Positions 1 to 6,883 of a stretch of DNA of 22,139 nucleotides are shown here, one piece after another; within the stretch, counting starts at the first letter, position 1; each line of letters opens with the position of its first letter. The notes under the pieces were generated by a model, which was given only the letters and a program-made list of their open reading frames with translations, searched no databases and was not told the DNA's origin. Position numbers and translations under genes: made by a program. The DNA lies in assembly GCA_046045995.1 (NCBI GenBank), contig JBJOKR010000059.1, positions 1 to 22,139 of the forward strand, read 5' to 3'. The DNA comes from Indioceanicola sp046045995. Lineage in GTDB: Bacteria; Pseudomonadota; Alphaproteobacteria; Azospirillales; Azospirillaceae.

Positions 1-1
1 A

Positions 2-20
2 GTGTCCGTCCGAAGACATG
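2..20 (+). repeat. Left terminal inverted repeat of the IS
   Basis: Pairs with 919-937: about 14 of 19 positions match when the right end is read on the complementary strand, with the outer twelve bases differing at one position only. Confidence 0.75.
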
Positions 21-81
21 TTGAATCGGATGAATCGGTTGTGATTCAATGGCCTGTGTTCCCCGATGCAGGCCCTTTGAG

Positions 82-923
82 ATGTGGACGAGCGCGAACC
101 GAGGTTTGTATGACCGCAGCCATCTTCGGTATCCGACCGATCTGACGGACGCGGAGTGGGCGTTGGTTGCCCCGTTGATACCCCCGGCGCGGCGCGGGGG
201 CGGCAAGCGGACCGTGGACATGCGGGCGGTGGTGGACGGCCTGATGTATGTGCTGGGCACGGGCTGCCAGTGGCGCGCCCTGCCGAAGGACCTTCCGGCG
301 CGCAGCACGGTGCATGGCTATTTCCGGGACTGGAGCCACGACGGCACCTTGGACCGGCTGCACCATGCCCTTTATGTCCGGTGCCGGGAGCAGGCGGGCC
401 GTGAAGCCGCCCCGACCGCCGCGATCATCGACAGCCAGAGCGTGAAGAGCGCGGAAAAAGGGGGGCCCGCATCGACCCGCACGGGTACGATGCGGGCAAG
501 AAGATCAAGGGCAAGAAGCGCCATCTCCTCGTAGACACCCAGGGCCTGCTGTTGCACGCCGTTGTCCATGCCGCCGATATCCAGGATCGGGACGGCGGGG
601 TTCTGGTCATGGCCACCCTGTTCGGGATGTTCCCGTTCCTGCGCAAGCTCTACGCCGACGGCGGCTACCAAGGGCCAAAGTTCCAGGATGCCCTGCGCCA
701 GATCCTGCGCAAGATCGATGTGGAGATCGTCAAGCGGTCGGACACGGCCACGGCGTTCACCGTGCTGCCCCGCCGGTGGGTGGTCGAACGATCCATCGCC
801 TGGCTCAACCGATGCCGTCGACTGGCGAAGGACTGGGAGTGCCTCAACACAACAGCCTTGGCGTTCCTGCGATGGGCCTCAATCCGACTGATGCTGCGAA
901 AGCTCTGTCGGAAAACGAAATGA
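82..923 (+). CDS. IS5-family DDE transposase, expressed through a -1 frameshift
   Basis: The first frame (ATG at 82, with an alternative in-frame ATG at 49) encodes the N-terminal helix-turn-helix and insertion-like region, with motifs YPTDLTDAEW, CQWRALP and IIDSQSVK. It would stop at 534. The rest lies in the -1 frame up to the TGA at 921-923, with LYADGGYQG and VVERSIAWLNRCRR. The first Asp (IIDSQ), second Asp (YADGG) and Glu (VVERS) of the DDE triad are therefore all present, but in two frames. The shift point is a run of five A and six G at 455-465. Slipping back one base there joins the two parts into a protein of about 280 residues, normal for the family. Programmed -1 frameshifting is known for IS427-type elements, so this is more likely a working design than a broken gene. 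A plain one-base mutation cannot be excluded by eye. Confidence 0.8.
455..465 (+). promoter_or_regulatory. Candidate -1 slippery site in the transposase
   Basis: Homopolymer runs A5 then G6 sit exactly where the transposase must change from the first to the -1 frame. Reading GGG at 463-465, slipping back one base and reading GCC-CGC-ATC from 465 gives the continuous family sequence (ARIDPHGYDAGKK). No clear downstream pseudoknot was worked out. The role as a programmed site is inferred from position and from the habit of IS427-type elements. Confidence 0.5.
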
Positions 924-937
924 TCTCGGACAGACAC
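919..937 (-). repeat. Right terminal inverted repeat of the IS
   Basis: Complement of the left end. It begins directly upstream of the transposase stop and ends at the putative TNA target copy (TGA, 938-940). The boundary also marks the point where the HipA-like reading frame on the minus strand stops resembling its family. Confidence 0.75.
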
Positions 938-940
938 TGA

Positions 941-1125
941 GGAATTCCGAATAGATCGGCCAACTTCGACGCTGCCACCTCAGCCCAGTTTTCTCCGGTA
1001 CCGGGCCGCCCTTCCTTGAACAGCACCTGTTGCCCGTCGGGCAGGTGGGCCCAGAACTTGAACTTCGTTCCAAGCTGCTCCGACAATTCTCCAGCATCAT
1101 CCGGAAGATAAACTACTGGGTACAT
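941..1125 (-). pseudogene. 5' fragment of a HipA-like kinase-domain gene cut by the IS
   Basis: The minus-strand ATG at 1125 opens a frame whose first 61 codons read MYPVVYLPDD...GTKFKFW...LFKEGRPGTGENWAEVAASKLADLFGIP. This is the usual start of stand-alone HipA-like (PF07804-type) proteins. The similarity ends exactly at the IS end; the frame then runs into IS sequence and stops at 844. The missing C-terminal part, which would hold the kinase catalytic residues, should lie beyond the left window edge on the far side of the IS. A GGGGG run eight bases upstream could serve as ribosome binding site. A perfect -35 hexamer TTGACA lies on this strand at 1178-1173, but no good -10 follows. HipA-like proteins are Ser/Thr kinase-fold proteins; the function of this branch is unknown. 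Family recognition is fairly sure; loss of function is inferred from the insertion. Confidence 0.7.
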
Positions 1126-1216
1126 GCGCCCCCTGCTCTTCTAAGTCGCCTCACGCTTCTGATTGGTAGACTTGTCAACGGCTGTGGCAGTTGGTGCCCG
1201 ACAGGTTGGAGATACA

Positions 1217-2344
1217 TTACTGTCGCTGTCGGCTCCACCACGCCCGGATCGCCGCCACCGGCCCGTGCTTGGCGCGGGCTTCCCAGACCAGGAGGGTCAG
1301 GCCGGCGACCATCAGGGGCACCACGTAATAGAGGAAGCGGTAGGCCAGCAGGGCGCCCAGGACGGAACCGGCGCTGCCCTGGGCGGAAAGGCCGAGCAGC
1401 AGGATGGTTTCGAACACGCCCAGCCCGCCGGGCACATGGCTGATCATCGCAACCACCAGGGCGGCGCAGTAGATGCCCAGGAACTCCCAGAAGCTGGCGC
1501 CATGCTGGTCGGGCAGCAGCAGCCAGAGGGCGGCACCGGAGATCAGGATCTCCACCGACGCGATGATGATCTGGGAAAGCACGATGCCGCCGCTGGGCAG
1601 TTCGAACCTCCAGCGCCAGAACTGCACCGGCCGCCGTGTGACGGCGGAGATGACGCAGACCACCGCCAGCACCGCCAGCGCCGCCCCCGCCACCGCCTGC
1701 ACCACCCAATCCGGCAGGGACAGCAGGCTGGCCACCGGGTGCGGGCCCAGCAGCATGCCGATGGACCCGGTGAAGATGACACCCAGGGTGAAGGTGGTGG
1801 TGGAGATGACCACCACCTTGGCGATGGTGGAGGGGGATAGCCCGGCGGCACTATAGACCCGGAAGCGGACGGAGCCGCCGCTGATCACCGCCCAGCCCAC
1901 ATTGTTGGAGATGGCGTAGCCGCAGAAACTGGCGAGCGCCACGGTCGGGTACGGCACCTTCACCTTCAGGTATTTCAGCGCCGCCACATCATACAGGGTC
2001 AGCACCGCATAGCCGGCGGCGGTCAGGGCCAGGGCATCCACCACCTTCCACAGGGGCAGGCTGTCCAGGTAGGCCCAGACCTCCCGGAAATCCACTTCCT
2101 TCACCACATGGTCCACCGCCAACGCCGTCAGCGCCACCAGGAACACGCCGGTGGCGATGCTGCCCCAGGTCTTCCAGCGGGCGGTGTTTCGCGCCGGAGC
2201 GGGCGGAGCACCAGGGGTGCAAGCAGCGGGGGAATCGGTTGCGTCCGGCGGCGGCGTGGCAGCTGGGGCGGAGGCAGGCGGGGTCCGGTCCGGCGCTTGG
2301 CCGCTGGAGCCGGGAGCACCGGGGGAGTCGGTATCGAAATCCAT
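1217..2344 (-). CDS. Membrane protein with MprF-type flippase domain
   Basis: 375 residues. A proline/alanine-rich cytoplasmic tail (about residues 1-55) is followed by a polytopic membrane region with roughly eight hydrophobic segments between residues 60 and 365. The signature SNNVGWAVISGGSVRFRVY (residues 146-164) matches the N-terminal flippase half of MprF (lysyl-phosphatidylglycerol synthase/flippase, UPF0104 family). HVPGGLGVFE near residue 310 is another family landmark. The C-terminal aminoacyltransferase half of MprF is absent, so this is a flippase-only protein; its lipid substrate is unknown. The frame stays open upstream to 2551, but the family-like sequence starts well inside it. 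ATG at 2344 was chosen because the upstream residues look like translated intergenic DNA; the ribosome binding site there is weak. It is transcribed toward the HipA-like remnant, 91 bp away. Confidence 0.8.
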   Translation of the reverse strand: MDFDTDSPGAPGSSGQAPDRTPPASAPAATPPPDATDSPAACTPGAPPAPARNTARWKTWGSIATGVFLVALTALAVDHVVKEVDFREVWAYLDSLPLWKVVDALALTAAGYAVLTLYDVAALKYLKVKVPYPTVALASFCGYAISNNVGWAVISGGSVRFRVYSAAGLSPSTIAKVVVISTTTFTLGVIFTGSIGMLLGPHPVASLLSLPDWVVQAVAGAALAVLAVVCVISAVTRRPVQFWRWRFELPSGGIVLSQIIIASVEILISGAALWLLLPDQHGASFWEFLGIYCAALVVAMISHVPGGLGVFETILLLGLSAQGSAGSVLGALLAYRFLYYVVPLMVAGLTLLVWEARAKHGPVAAIRAWWSRQRQ

Positions 2345-2632
2345 GGACAGATCGTCTATCGGGTCGCCGTCCGGCCGTCCAGCGGCCCGGCGGGGGCACC
2401 CTGCCACCGATACACGGCATTTCCAAGCCCCCGCGGCGATCCGCGCCGCAGGGTGGGCGACTCCGCCGGGCACCACCCCTACTGATCTACCCCGGAATCG
2501 CCCTGGATTCACCGAGGGGTCCGGCGCGGTACCCCCGCCGGGTCCTGCCATCGGACCGAGTCATAACGGTCGGTCAGCGTCAACCACAAGCCGATGTGCA
2601 TCGGCCGGAATCGGTAACAAAATCTCGTTGCG

Positions 2633-2648
2633 GCGCTATATGCCGTGG
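2633..2648 (+). promoter_or_regulatory. NrdR-like box 1 (distal)
   Basis: The sequence gcgCTATATgccGtgg fits about ten of sixteen positions of the NrdR consensus acaCwAtATaTwGtgt, including the central ATAT-type core and the flanking C and G. It starts 32 bp before a second such box, the three-helical-turn spacing usual for NrdR pairs. NrdR is the ATP/dATP-sensing repressor of ribonucleotide reductase genes. Identification is by eye against the known consensus. Confidence 0.65.
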
Positions 2649-2664
2649 CCTACCCTTCATGACG

Positions 2665-2680
2665 CCACAGTATCTTGGGG
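2665..2680 (+). promoter_or_regulatory. NrdR-like box 2 (proximal)
   Basis: The sequence ccaCAgtATcTTGggg matches about eleven of sixteen NrdR consensus positions and closely resembles the CC-flanked alphaproteobacterial variants. It is 116 bp before the nrdJ start codon and 32 bp downstream (start to start) of box 1. Together the two boxes predict NrdR repression of nrdJ when dATP is plentiful. Confidence 0.7.
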
Positions 2681-2796
2681 GCAGTGGGGGACGCACGCGC
2701 CGAGTCCGGCACGATCCCGACCGCGTCGCCCCCTTCCCGGCCCCTGCCCTGCCGGTTTCCGGCGCAGGCGATCGGGACAGAAGAGGGGACCTGTCC

Positions 2797-5700
2797 ATGC
2801 GTATCGAGCGCCGTTTCACGACCGATGGCCGCGACGCCTATGAGGGCATCGCCTTCCGCCGCACCACGTCGGAAATCCGCAATCCGGACGGGTCGACGGT
2901 GTTCCGCCTGGGCGATATCGAGGTGCCGGCGGATTGGTCCCAGGTCGCCTGCGATGTTCTGGCGCAGAAGTATTTCCGCAAGGCCGGTGTGCCTGCCGCC
3001 ACCAGGGCGGTGGAGGAGAACACGGTCCCCGCCTTCCTGTGGCGCCGCGTCCCGGATACGGACGCCCTGGCCGCCCTGCCGGAGAAGGACCGTTTCGGGG
3101 CGGAGACATCGGCCCGCCAGGTCTTCGACCGGCTGGCCGGGACCTGGACCTATTGGGGCTGGAAGGGCGGGTATTTCGATTCGGAAGCCGATGCCGCCGC
3201 CTTCCATGATGAGCTGCGCTTCATGCTGGCCCGCCAGATGGCGGCACCCAACAGCCCGCAATGGTTCAACACCGGCCTGCACTGGGCCTATGGCATCGAC
3301 GGGCCGGGCCAGGGCCATTTCCACGTGGATTACCGCACGGGTGATCTGGTCCGGTCGGACAGCGCCTATGAGCATCCCCAGCCCCATGCCTGCTTCATCC
3401 AGTCCGTCCAGGACGATCTGGTGAACGAAGGCGGGATCATGGACCTGTGGGTCCGGGAGGCGCGGCTGTTCAAATACGGCAGCGGCACCGGCACCAACTT
3501 CTCCCGCCTGCGCGGGGAGGAGGAGACGCTGTCCGGCGGGGGCCGTTCCTCCGGCCTGATGAGCTTCCTGAAGGTGGGCGACCGGGCGGCCGGCGCCATC
3601 AAGTCCGGCGGCACCACCCGCCGGGCGGCGAAGATGGTGACCGTGGACCTGGACCACCCGGATATCGAAGCCTATATCGACTGGAAGGTGAATGAGGAGC
3701 AGAAGGTGGCCGCCCTGGTCGCCGGCTCCAAGCTCACGGCCAAGCACCTGGCCCAGATCATGGCCGCCTGCACCGAAGGTTTCGGCGGCGATGCGGATCG
3801 GTTGGACCCCACCCGCAACCGTGCCCTGAAGCAGGCCATATTGGCCGCCCGCCGCGCCATGGTGCCGGAGAACTATATCCAGCGGGCGATCCAGCTTGCC
3901 GGCCAGGGCTGGACCGAGTTCCCCATCCGCACCTTCGACACCGACTGGGATTCGGAAGCCTATCTGACCGTCTCCGGCCAGAACTCCAACAATTCCGTCC
4001 GTGTGCCCAACGCCTTCCTGGAGGCGGTGGAGGCGGATGCCGACTGGTCCCTGATCCGCCGCACCGACGGGCGGGTGGCGAAGACGGTGAAGGCCCGCGA
4101 TCTGTGGGACCGGATCGCCCATGCCGCCTGGCAATCCGCCGATCCGGGGGTGCAGTACGACACCACGATCAATGAATGGCACACCTGCCCGGAATCGGGG
4201 CGGATCAATGCCAGCAATCCCTGCTCCGAATACATGTTCCTGGACGATACGGCCTGCAATCTGGCGTCCCTGAACCTGATGGAGTTCCGGCGGCTGGACG
4301 GCGGGATCGACATCCCCGCCTTTGAGCATGCGGTGCGGATCTGGACCGTGGTGCTGGAGATCAGCGTCCTGATGGCCCAGTTCCCCAGCCGGGAGATCGC
4401 CCGCCTGTCCTATGAGTACCGGACCCTGGGCCTGGGCTACGCCAATATCGGCGGGCTGCTGATGGCGGCCGGCATCCCCTATGACAGCGCGGAGGGCCGG
4501 GCCCTGTGCGGAGCGCTGACGGCGGTGATGACCGGCACTGCCTATGCCACCAGTGCGGAGATGGCGGAGGAGCTGGGGCCTTTCCCCGGCCATGCCGCCA
4601 ATGCGGAATCCATGCTGCGGGTGATCCGCAACCACCGCCGCGCCGCCTATGGCGCGATCAGCGGGTATGAGGGGCTGTCCGTCGGGCCGGTGCCGCTGGA
4701 TGCGGCCGCCTGCCCCGACCCGGCCCTGGTCAAGGCGGCGCGGGCCGCCTGGGACCGGGCGCTGGACCTGGGTACCGCCCATGGCTTCCGCAACGCCCAG
4801 GCCACGGTGATCGCGCCCACCGGCACCATCGGCCTGGTGATGGATTGCGACACCACCGGGATCGAGCCGGATTTCGCCCTGGTGAAGTTCAAGAAGCTGG
4901 CCGGCGGCGGCTATTTCAAGATCATCAACCGTGTGGTGCCGGAGGCGCTGTCCCGCCTGGGCTACACCGCGACGCAGGTGGCGGCGATCGAGCGTTATGC
5001 CGTCGGCCACGGCACCCTGGTGGGCGCCCCCGGCGTCAGCCATGCCCGGCTGCGCGCCGCCGGATTCGGCGATGACCAGATCGCGGCGGTGGAGCAGGGT
5101 CTGGCCAATGCCTTCGACATCCGCTTCGTCTTCAACCGCTGGACGCTGGGCGATGATTTCTGCACCGGCGTGCTGAAGATCCCCGCCTCCCGCCTGGACG
5201 ATCCGGGCTTCGACCTGCTGGCCCATCTGAGCTTCACCAAGGCGGAGGTGGAGGCGGCGAACACCCATGTCTGCGGCGCCATGACCCTGGAGGGGGCCCC
5301 GCACCTGAAGGCGGATCATCTGGCCGTCTTCGACTGCGCCACCCCCTGCGGCCGGATCGGCACCCGGTGCCTGTCGGTGGAGGCGCATATCCGCATGATG
5401 GCGGCGGCCCAGCCCTTCATCAGCGGTGCGATCTCAAAGACCATCAACATGCCCAATTCGGCGAGCGTGGAGGCCTGCCGCGACGCCTATGCCCTGTCCT
5501 GGCGGCTGGGGCTGAAGGCCAATGCGCTCTACCGCGACGGATCGAAGCTGAGCCAGCCCCTGAACGCCCAGGTGCTGGAGGAGGATGAGATGGAGCGGGC
5601 CGCCGACGCGGCGGAGGAGACGCTGCTGGAGCGGGTGCTGGAGCAGCCGGCCGCCGCCCGCGTGCCCCTGGTCGCCGAGCGCATTGTCGAGCGGGTGGTG

Positions 5701-6798
5701 GAGCGGGTGGTGCGCGCGACCGAACGGGAGAAGATGCCCCAGCGCCGCAAGGGCTATACCCAGAAGGCCATGGTCGGCGGCCACAAGGTCTATCTCCGCA
5801 CCGGGGAATACCAGGACGGCCGGCTGGGGGAGATCTTCATCGACATGCACAAGGAGGGGGCGGCCTTCCGCTCCCTGATGAACAACTTCGCCATCGCCAT
5901 CAGCCTGGGCCTGCAATACGGCGTGCCGCTGGAGGAATATGTGGAGGCCTTCACCTTCACCCGCTTCGAGCCGAGCGGGCCGGTGCAAGGCAATGACGCC
6001 ATCAAGATGGCCACCAGCATCCTGGATTACGTGTTCCGGGAACTGGCCATCTCCTATCTCGGCCGCCACGACCTGGCCCATGCCACGCCGGAGGACCTGC
6101 TGCCCGACACCATGGGCGGCGGTGTCGCCCAGGCGGAGCTGAAGGAGATCGCGGACACCCTGTCCCGCGCCCCCGCCGCCGCCGCGGGCGGCCTGGAAAC
6201 CCCGGCCGCAACCGCCCCGGCCGCAACCGCCGCGCCGGGCCTGCGCCCGGCCGCCCCGAGCGCGAGGCCCGTGCTGACGCAGGAGACGCTGGACGTGGTG
6301 GCCCGGGTGGCCAGCACCGGCTATGTCCGCTCCAACCTGCGCGTCCTGCCCGGCGGGCAGATGACGCGGGCCGTGCAAGCCTTCGAAAGTGCGGCCCTGA
6401 CCGACGCCCGCGCGACAGGCACCCATGGGGGCACCCATGGGGGAACCCCTGCCGGGAATCATGGCGGCACCTACCCCTCTCCCCTTGAGGGAGAGGGAGG
6501 GACCCGCGGGCGCAGCCCGTGGGAGGGTGAGGGGTCCAGCCAGCCCCGCGGGCGGAGCCCGTCCCGGGACGGCGACACCCGGACCCAGGCGGTGGCCGGT
6601 GCCGCCTATGTGAGCGCCAGCCACAGCGGCAGCAGCACCTACCCCCCCGCCCCCGACACCCGCGCCGACCGCATCCGCCAGGCCCGCATGCAAGGCTATG
6701 AAGGCGACCCCTGCCCCGAATGCCAGAACATGACCCTGGTCCGCAACGGCACCTGCCTGAAATGCGACACCTGCGGCGCGACGACGGGGTGTAGTTAA
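2797..6798 (+). CDS. nrdJ: Vitamin B12-dependent (class II) ribonucleotide reductase
   Basis: 1333 residues; reduces ribonucleotides to deoxyribonucleotides using adenosylcobalamin to make the thiyl radical, in the cytosol. ATG at 2797 follows AGAGGGGAC with good spacing and starts the typical MRIERRFTTDG sequence, although the frame is open from 2239. Landmarks: NSPQWFNTGL at 152; active-site Cys199 (HACF); NPCSE with Asn474, radical-site Cys476 and Glu478; Cys487 eleven residues later, the same spacing as the radical and second redox cysteines of the Thermotoga enzyme; APTGTIGLVMDCDT near 673; SKTINMPNSAS near 882; and a C-terminal cysteine-rich tail (CPECQN, CLKCDTCG) for redox relay or zinc binding. 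Residues about 1125-1300 are low-complexity and contain an in-frame palindromic repeat, so the protein seems longer than usual for alphaproteobacteria. Two NrdR-like boxes lie upstream. Confidence 0.96.
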   Translation: MRIERRFTTDGRDAYEGIAFRRTTSEIRNPDGSTVFRLGDIEVPADWSQVACDVLAQKYFRKAGVPAATRAVEENTVPAFLWRRVPDTDALAALPEKDRFGAETSARQVFDRLAGTWTYWGWKGGYFDSEADAAAFHDELRFMLARQMAAPNSPQWFNTGLHWAYGIDGPGQGHFHVDYRTGDLVRSDSAYEHPQPHACFIQSVQDDLVNEGGIMDLWVREARLFKYGSGTGTNFSRLRGEEETLSGGGRSSGLMSFLKVGDRAAGAIKSGGTTRRAAKMVTVDLDHPDIEAYIDWKVNEEQKVAALVAGSKLTAKHLAQIMAACTEGFGGDADRLDPTRNRALKQAILAARRAMVPENYIQRAIQLAGQGWTEFPIRTFDTDWDSEAYLTVSGQNSNNSVRVPNAFLEAVEADADWSLIRRTDGRVAKTVKARDLWDRIAHAAWQSADPGVQYDTTINEWHTCPESGRINASNPCSEYMFLDDTACNLASLNLMEFRRLDGGIDIPAFEHAVRIWTVVLEISVLMAQFPSREIARLSYEYRTLGLGYANIGGLLMAAGIPYDSAEGRALCGALTAVMTGTAYATSAEMAEELGPFPGHAANAESMLRVIRNHRRAAYGAISGYEGLSVGPVPLDAAACPDPALVKAARAAWDRALDLGTAHGFRNAQATVIAPTGTIGLVMDCDTTGIEPDFALVKFKKLAGGGYFKIINRVVPEALSRLGYTATQVAAIERYAVGHGTLVGAPGVSHARLRAAGFGDDQIAAVEQGLANAFDIRFVFNRWTLGDDFCTGVLKIPASRLDDPGFDLLAHLSFTKAEVEAANTHVCGAMTLEGAPHLKADHLAVFDCATPCGRIGTRCLSVEAHIRMMAAAQPFISGAISKTINMPNSASVEACRDAYALSWRLGLKANALYRDGSKLSQPLNAQVLEEDEMERAADAAEETLLERVLEQPAAARVPLVAERIVERVVERVVRATEREKMPQRRKGYTQKAMVGGHKVYLRTGEYQDGRLGEIFIDMHKEGAAFRSLMNNFAIAISLGLQYGVPLEEYVEAFTFTRFEPSGPVQGNDAIKMATSILDYVFRELAISYLGRHDLAHATPEDLLPDTMGGGVAQAELKEIADTLSRAPAAAAGGLETPAATAPAATAAPGLRPAAPSARPVLTQETLDVVARVASTGYVRSNLRVLPGGQMTRAVQAFESAALTDARATGTHGGTHGGTPAGNHGGTYPSPLEGEGGTRGRSPWEGEGSSQPRGRSPSRDGDTRTQAVAGAAYVSASHSGSSTYPPAPDTRADRIRQARMQGYEGDPCPECQNMTLVRNGTCLKCDTCGATTGCS
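6473..6535 (+). repeat. REP-like palindromic element inside the nrdJ coding region
   Basis: A compound palindrome. An outer stem pairs 6473-6479 (ACCCCTC) with 6529-6535 (GAGGGGT). Inside it are one hairpin of nine perfect pairs at 6475-6497 (CCCTCTCCC / GGGAGAGGG, five-base loop) and a second at 6503-6523 (CCCGCGGGC / GCCCGTGGG, one G-U pair, three-base loop). A partial further copy (CCCCGCGGGCGGAGCCCG) follows from about 6544. Such elements are usually intergenic in alphaproteobacteria. Here the element stays in frame and is translated as about 21 residues around position 1227-1246 of NrdJ (SPLEGEGG...GRSPWEGEG), in the linker before the C-terminal cysteine tail. Confidence 0.75.
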
Positions 6799-6804
6799 GT
6801 CCCA

Positions 6805-6832
6805 CACCGGTGAACGGTGGACGCAAAGCGTC
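6805..6832 (+). terminator. Two small hairpins after nrdJ, possible terminator
   Basis: CACCG-GTGAA-CGGTG at 6805-6819 and GACGC-AAA-GCGTC at 6820-6832 lie back to back, seven bases after the nrdJ stop. There is no T run, so a classical intrinsic terminator is not shown. They separate nrdJ from the lower-GC island. Confidence 0.3.
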
Positions 6833-6883
6833 GAACGTGCGATTTGATAACGCTAGCGCGTCCGACACGATTGAGCCAGGTAG

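Larger units (their letters stand above)
2..937 (+). mobile_element. IS5-family insertion sequence (IS427/IS1031-like)
   Basis: About 936 bp, bounded by imperfect terminal inverted repeats: GTGTCCGTCCGA at the left and GTGTCTGTCCGA on the complementary strand at the right. It encloses one DDE transposase split over two frames. The bases just outside fit a three-base TNA target duplication: A at position 1 would end the left copy, and TGA at 938-940 is the right copy. Only the right copy is fully visible because the window starts here. The element has landed inside a HipA-like gene on the minus strand. The size, two-frame layout and TNA target are typical of the IS427/IS1031 groups of the IS5 family. 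The exact group is an inference; the ends are read directly. Confidence 0.85.
2345..2796. other. Divergent intergenic region between the flippase gene and nrdJ
   Basis: 452 bp. The only structures supported are two NrdR-like boxes (2633-2648 and 2665-2680). Both strands have long open frames through part of it, but these are GC-rich extensions of the flanking genes without family similarity. No B12-box-containing fold that would indicate a cobalamin riboswitch was found. An AT-richer stretch at about 2611-2640 is the likeliest promoter zone for nrdJ. Confidence 0.5.

Noticed and set aside
844..940. Continuation of the HipA-like protein through 844
   Set aside because: These residues are translated from the IS right end, not from the original gene.
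2239..2796. N-terminal extension of the nrdJ frame to 2239
   Set aside because: The translated extension is Arg/Pro-rich with no family similarity, whereas ATG 2797 has a good ribosome binding site and the typical NrdJ start. NrdR-like boxes lie inside the extension.
2345..2796. Cobalamin riboswitch before the B12-dependent reductase
   Set aside because: No B12-box-like core or multi-stem arrangement could be found; the NrdR-like boxes account for the visible structure.
2650..5388. Long minus-strand open frame (912 codons) opposite nrdJ
   Set aside because: A shadow of the high-GC nrdJ codons; rich in His, Gly and Gln without any domain.
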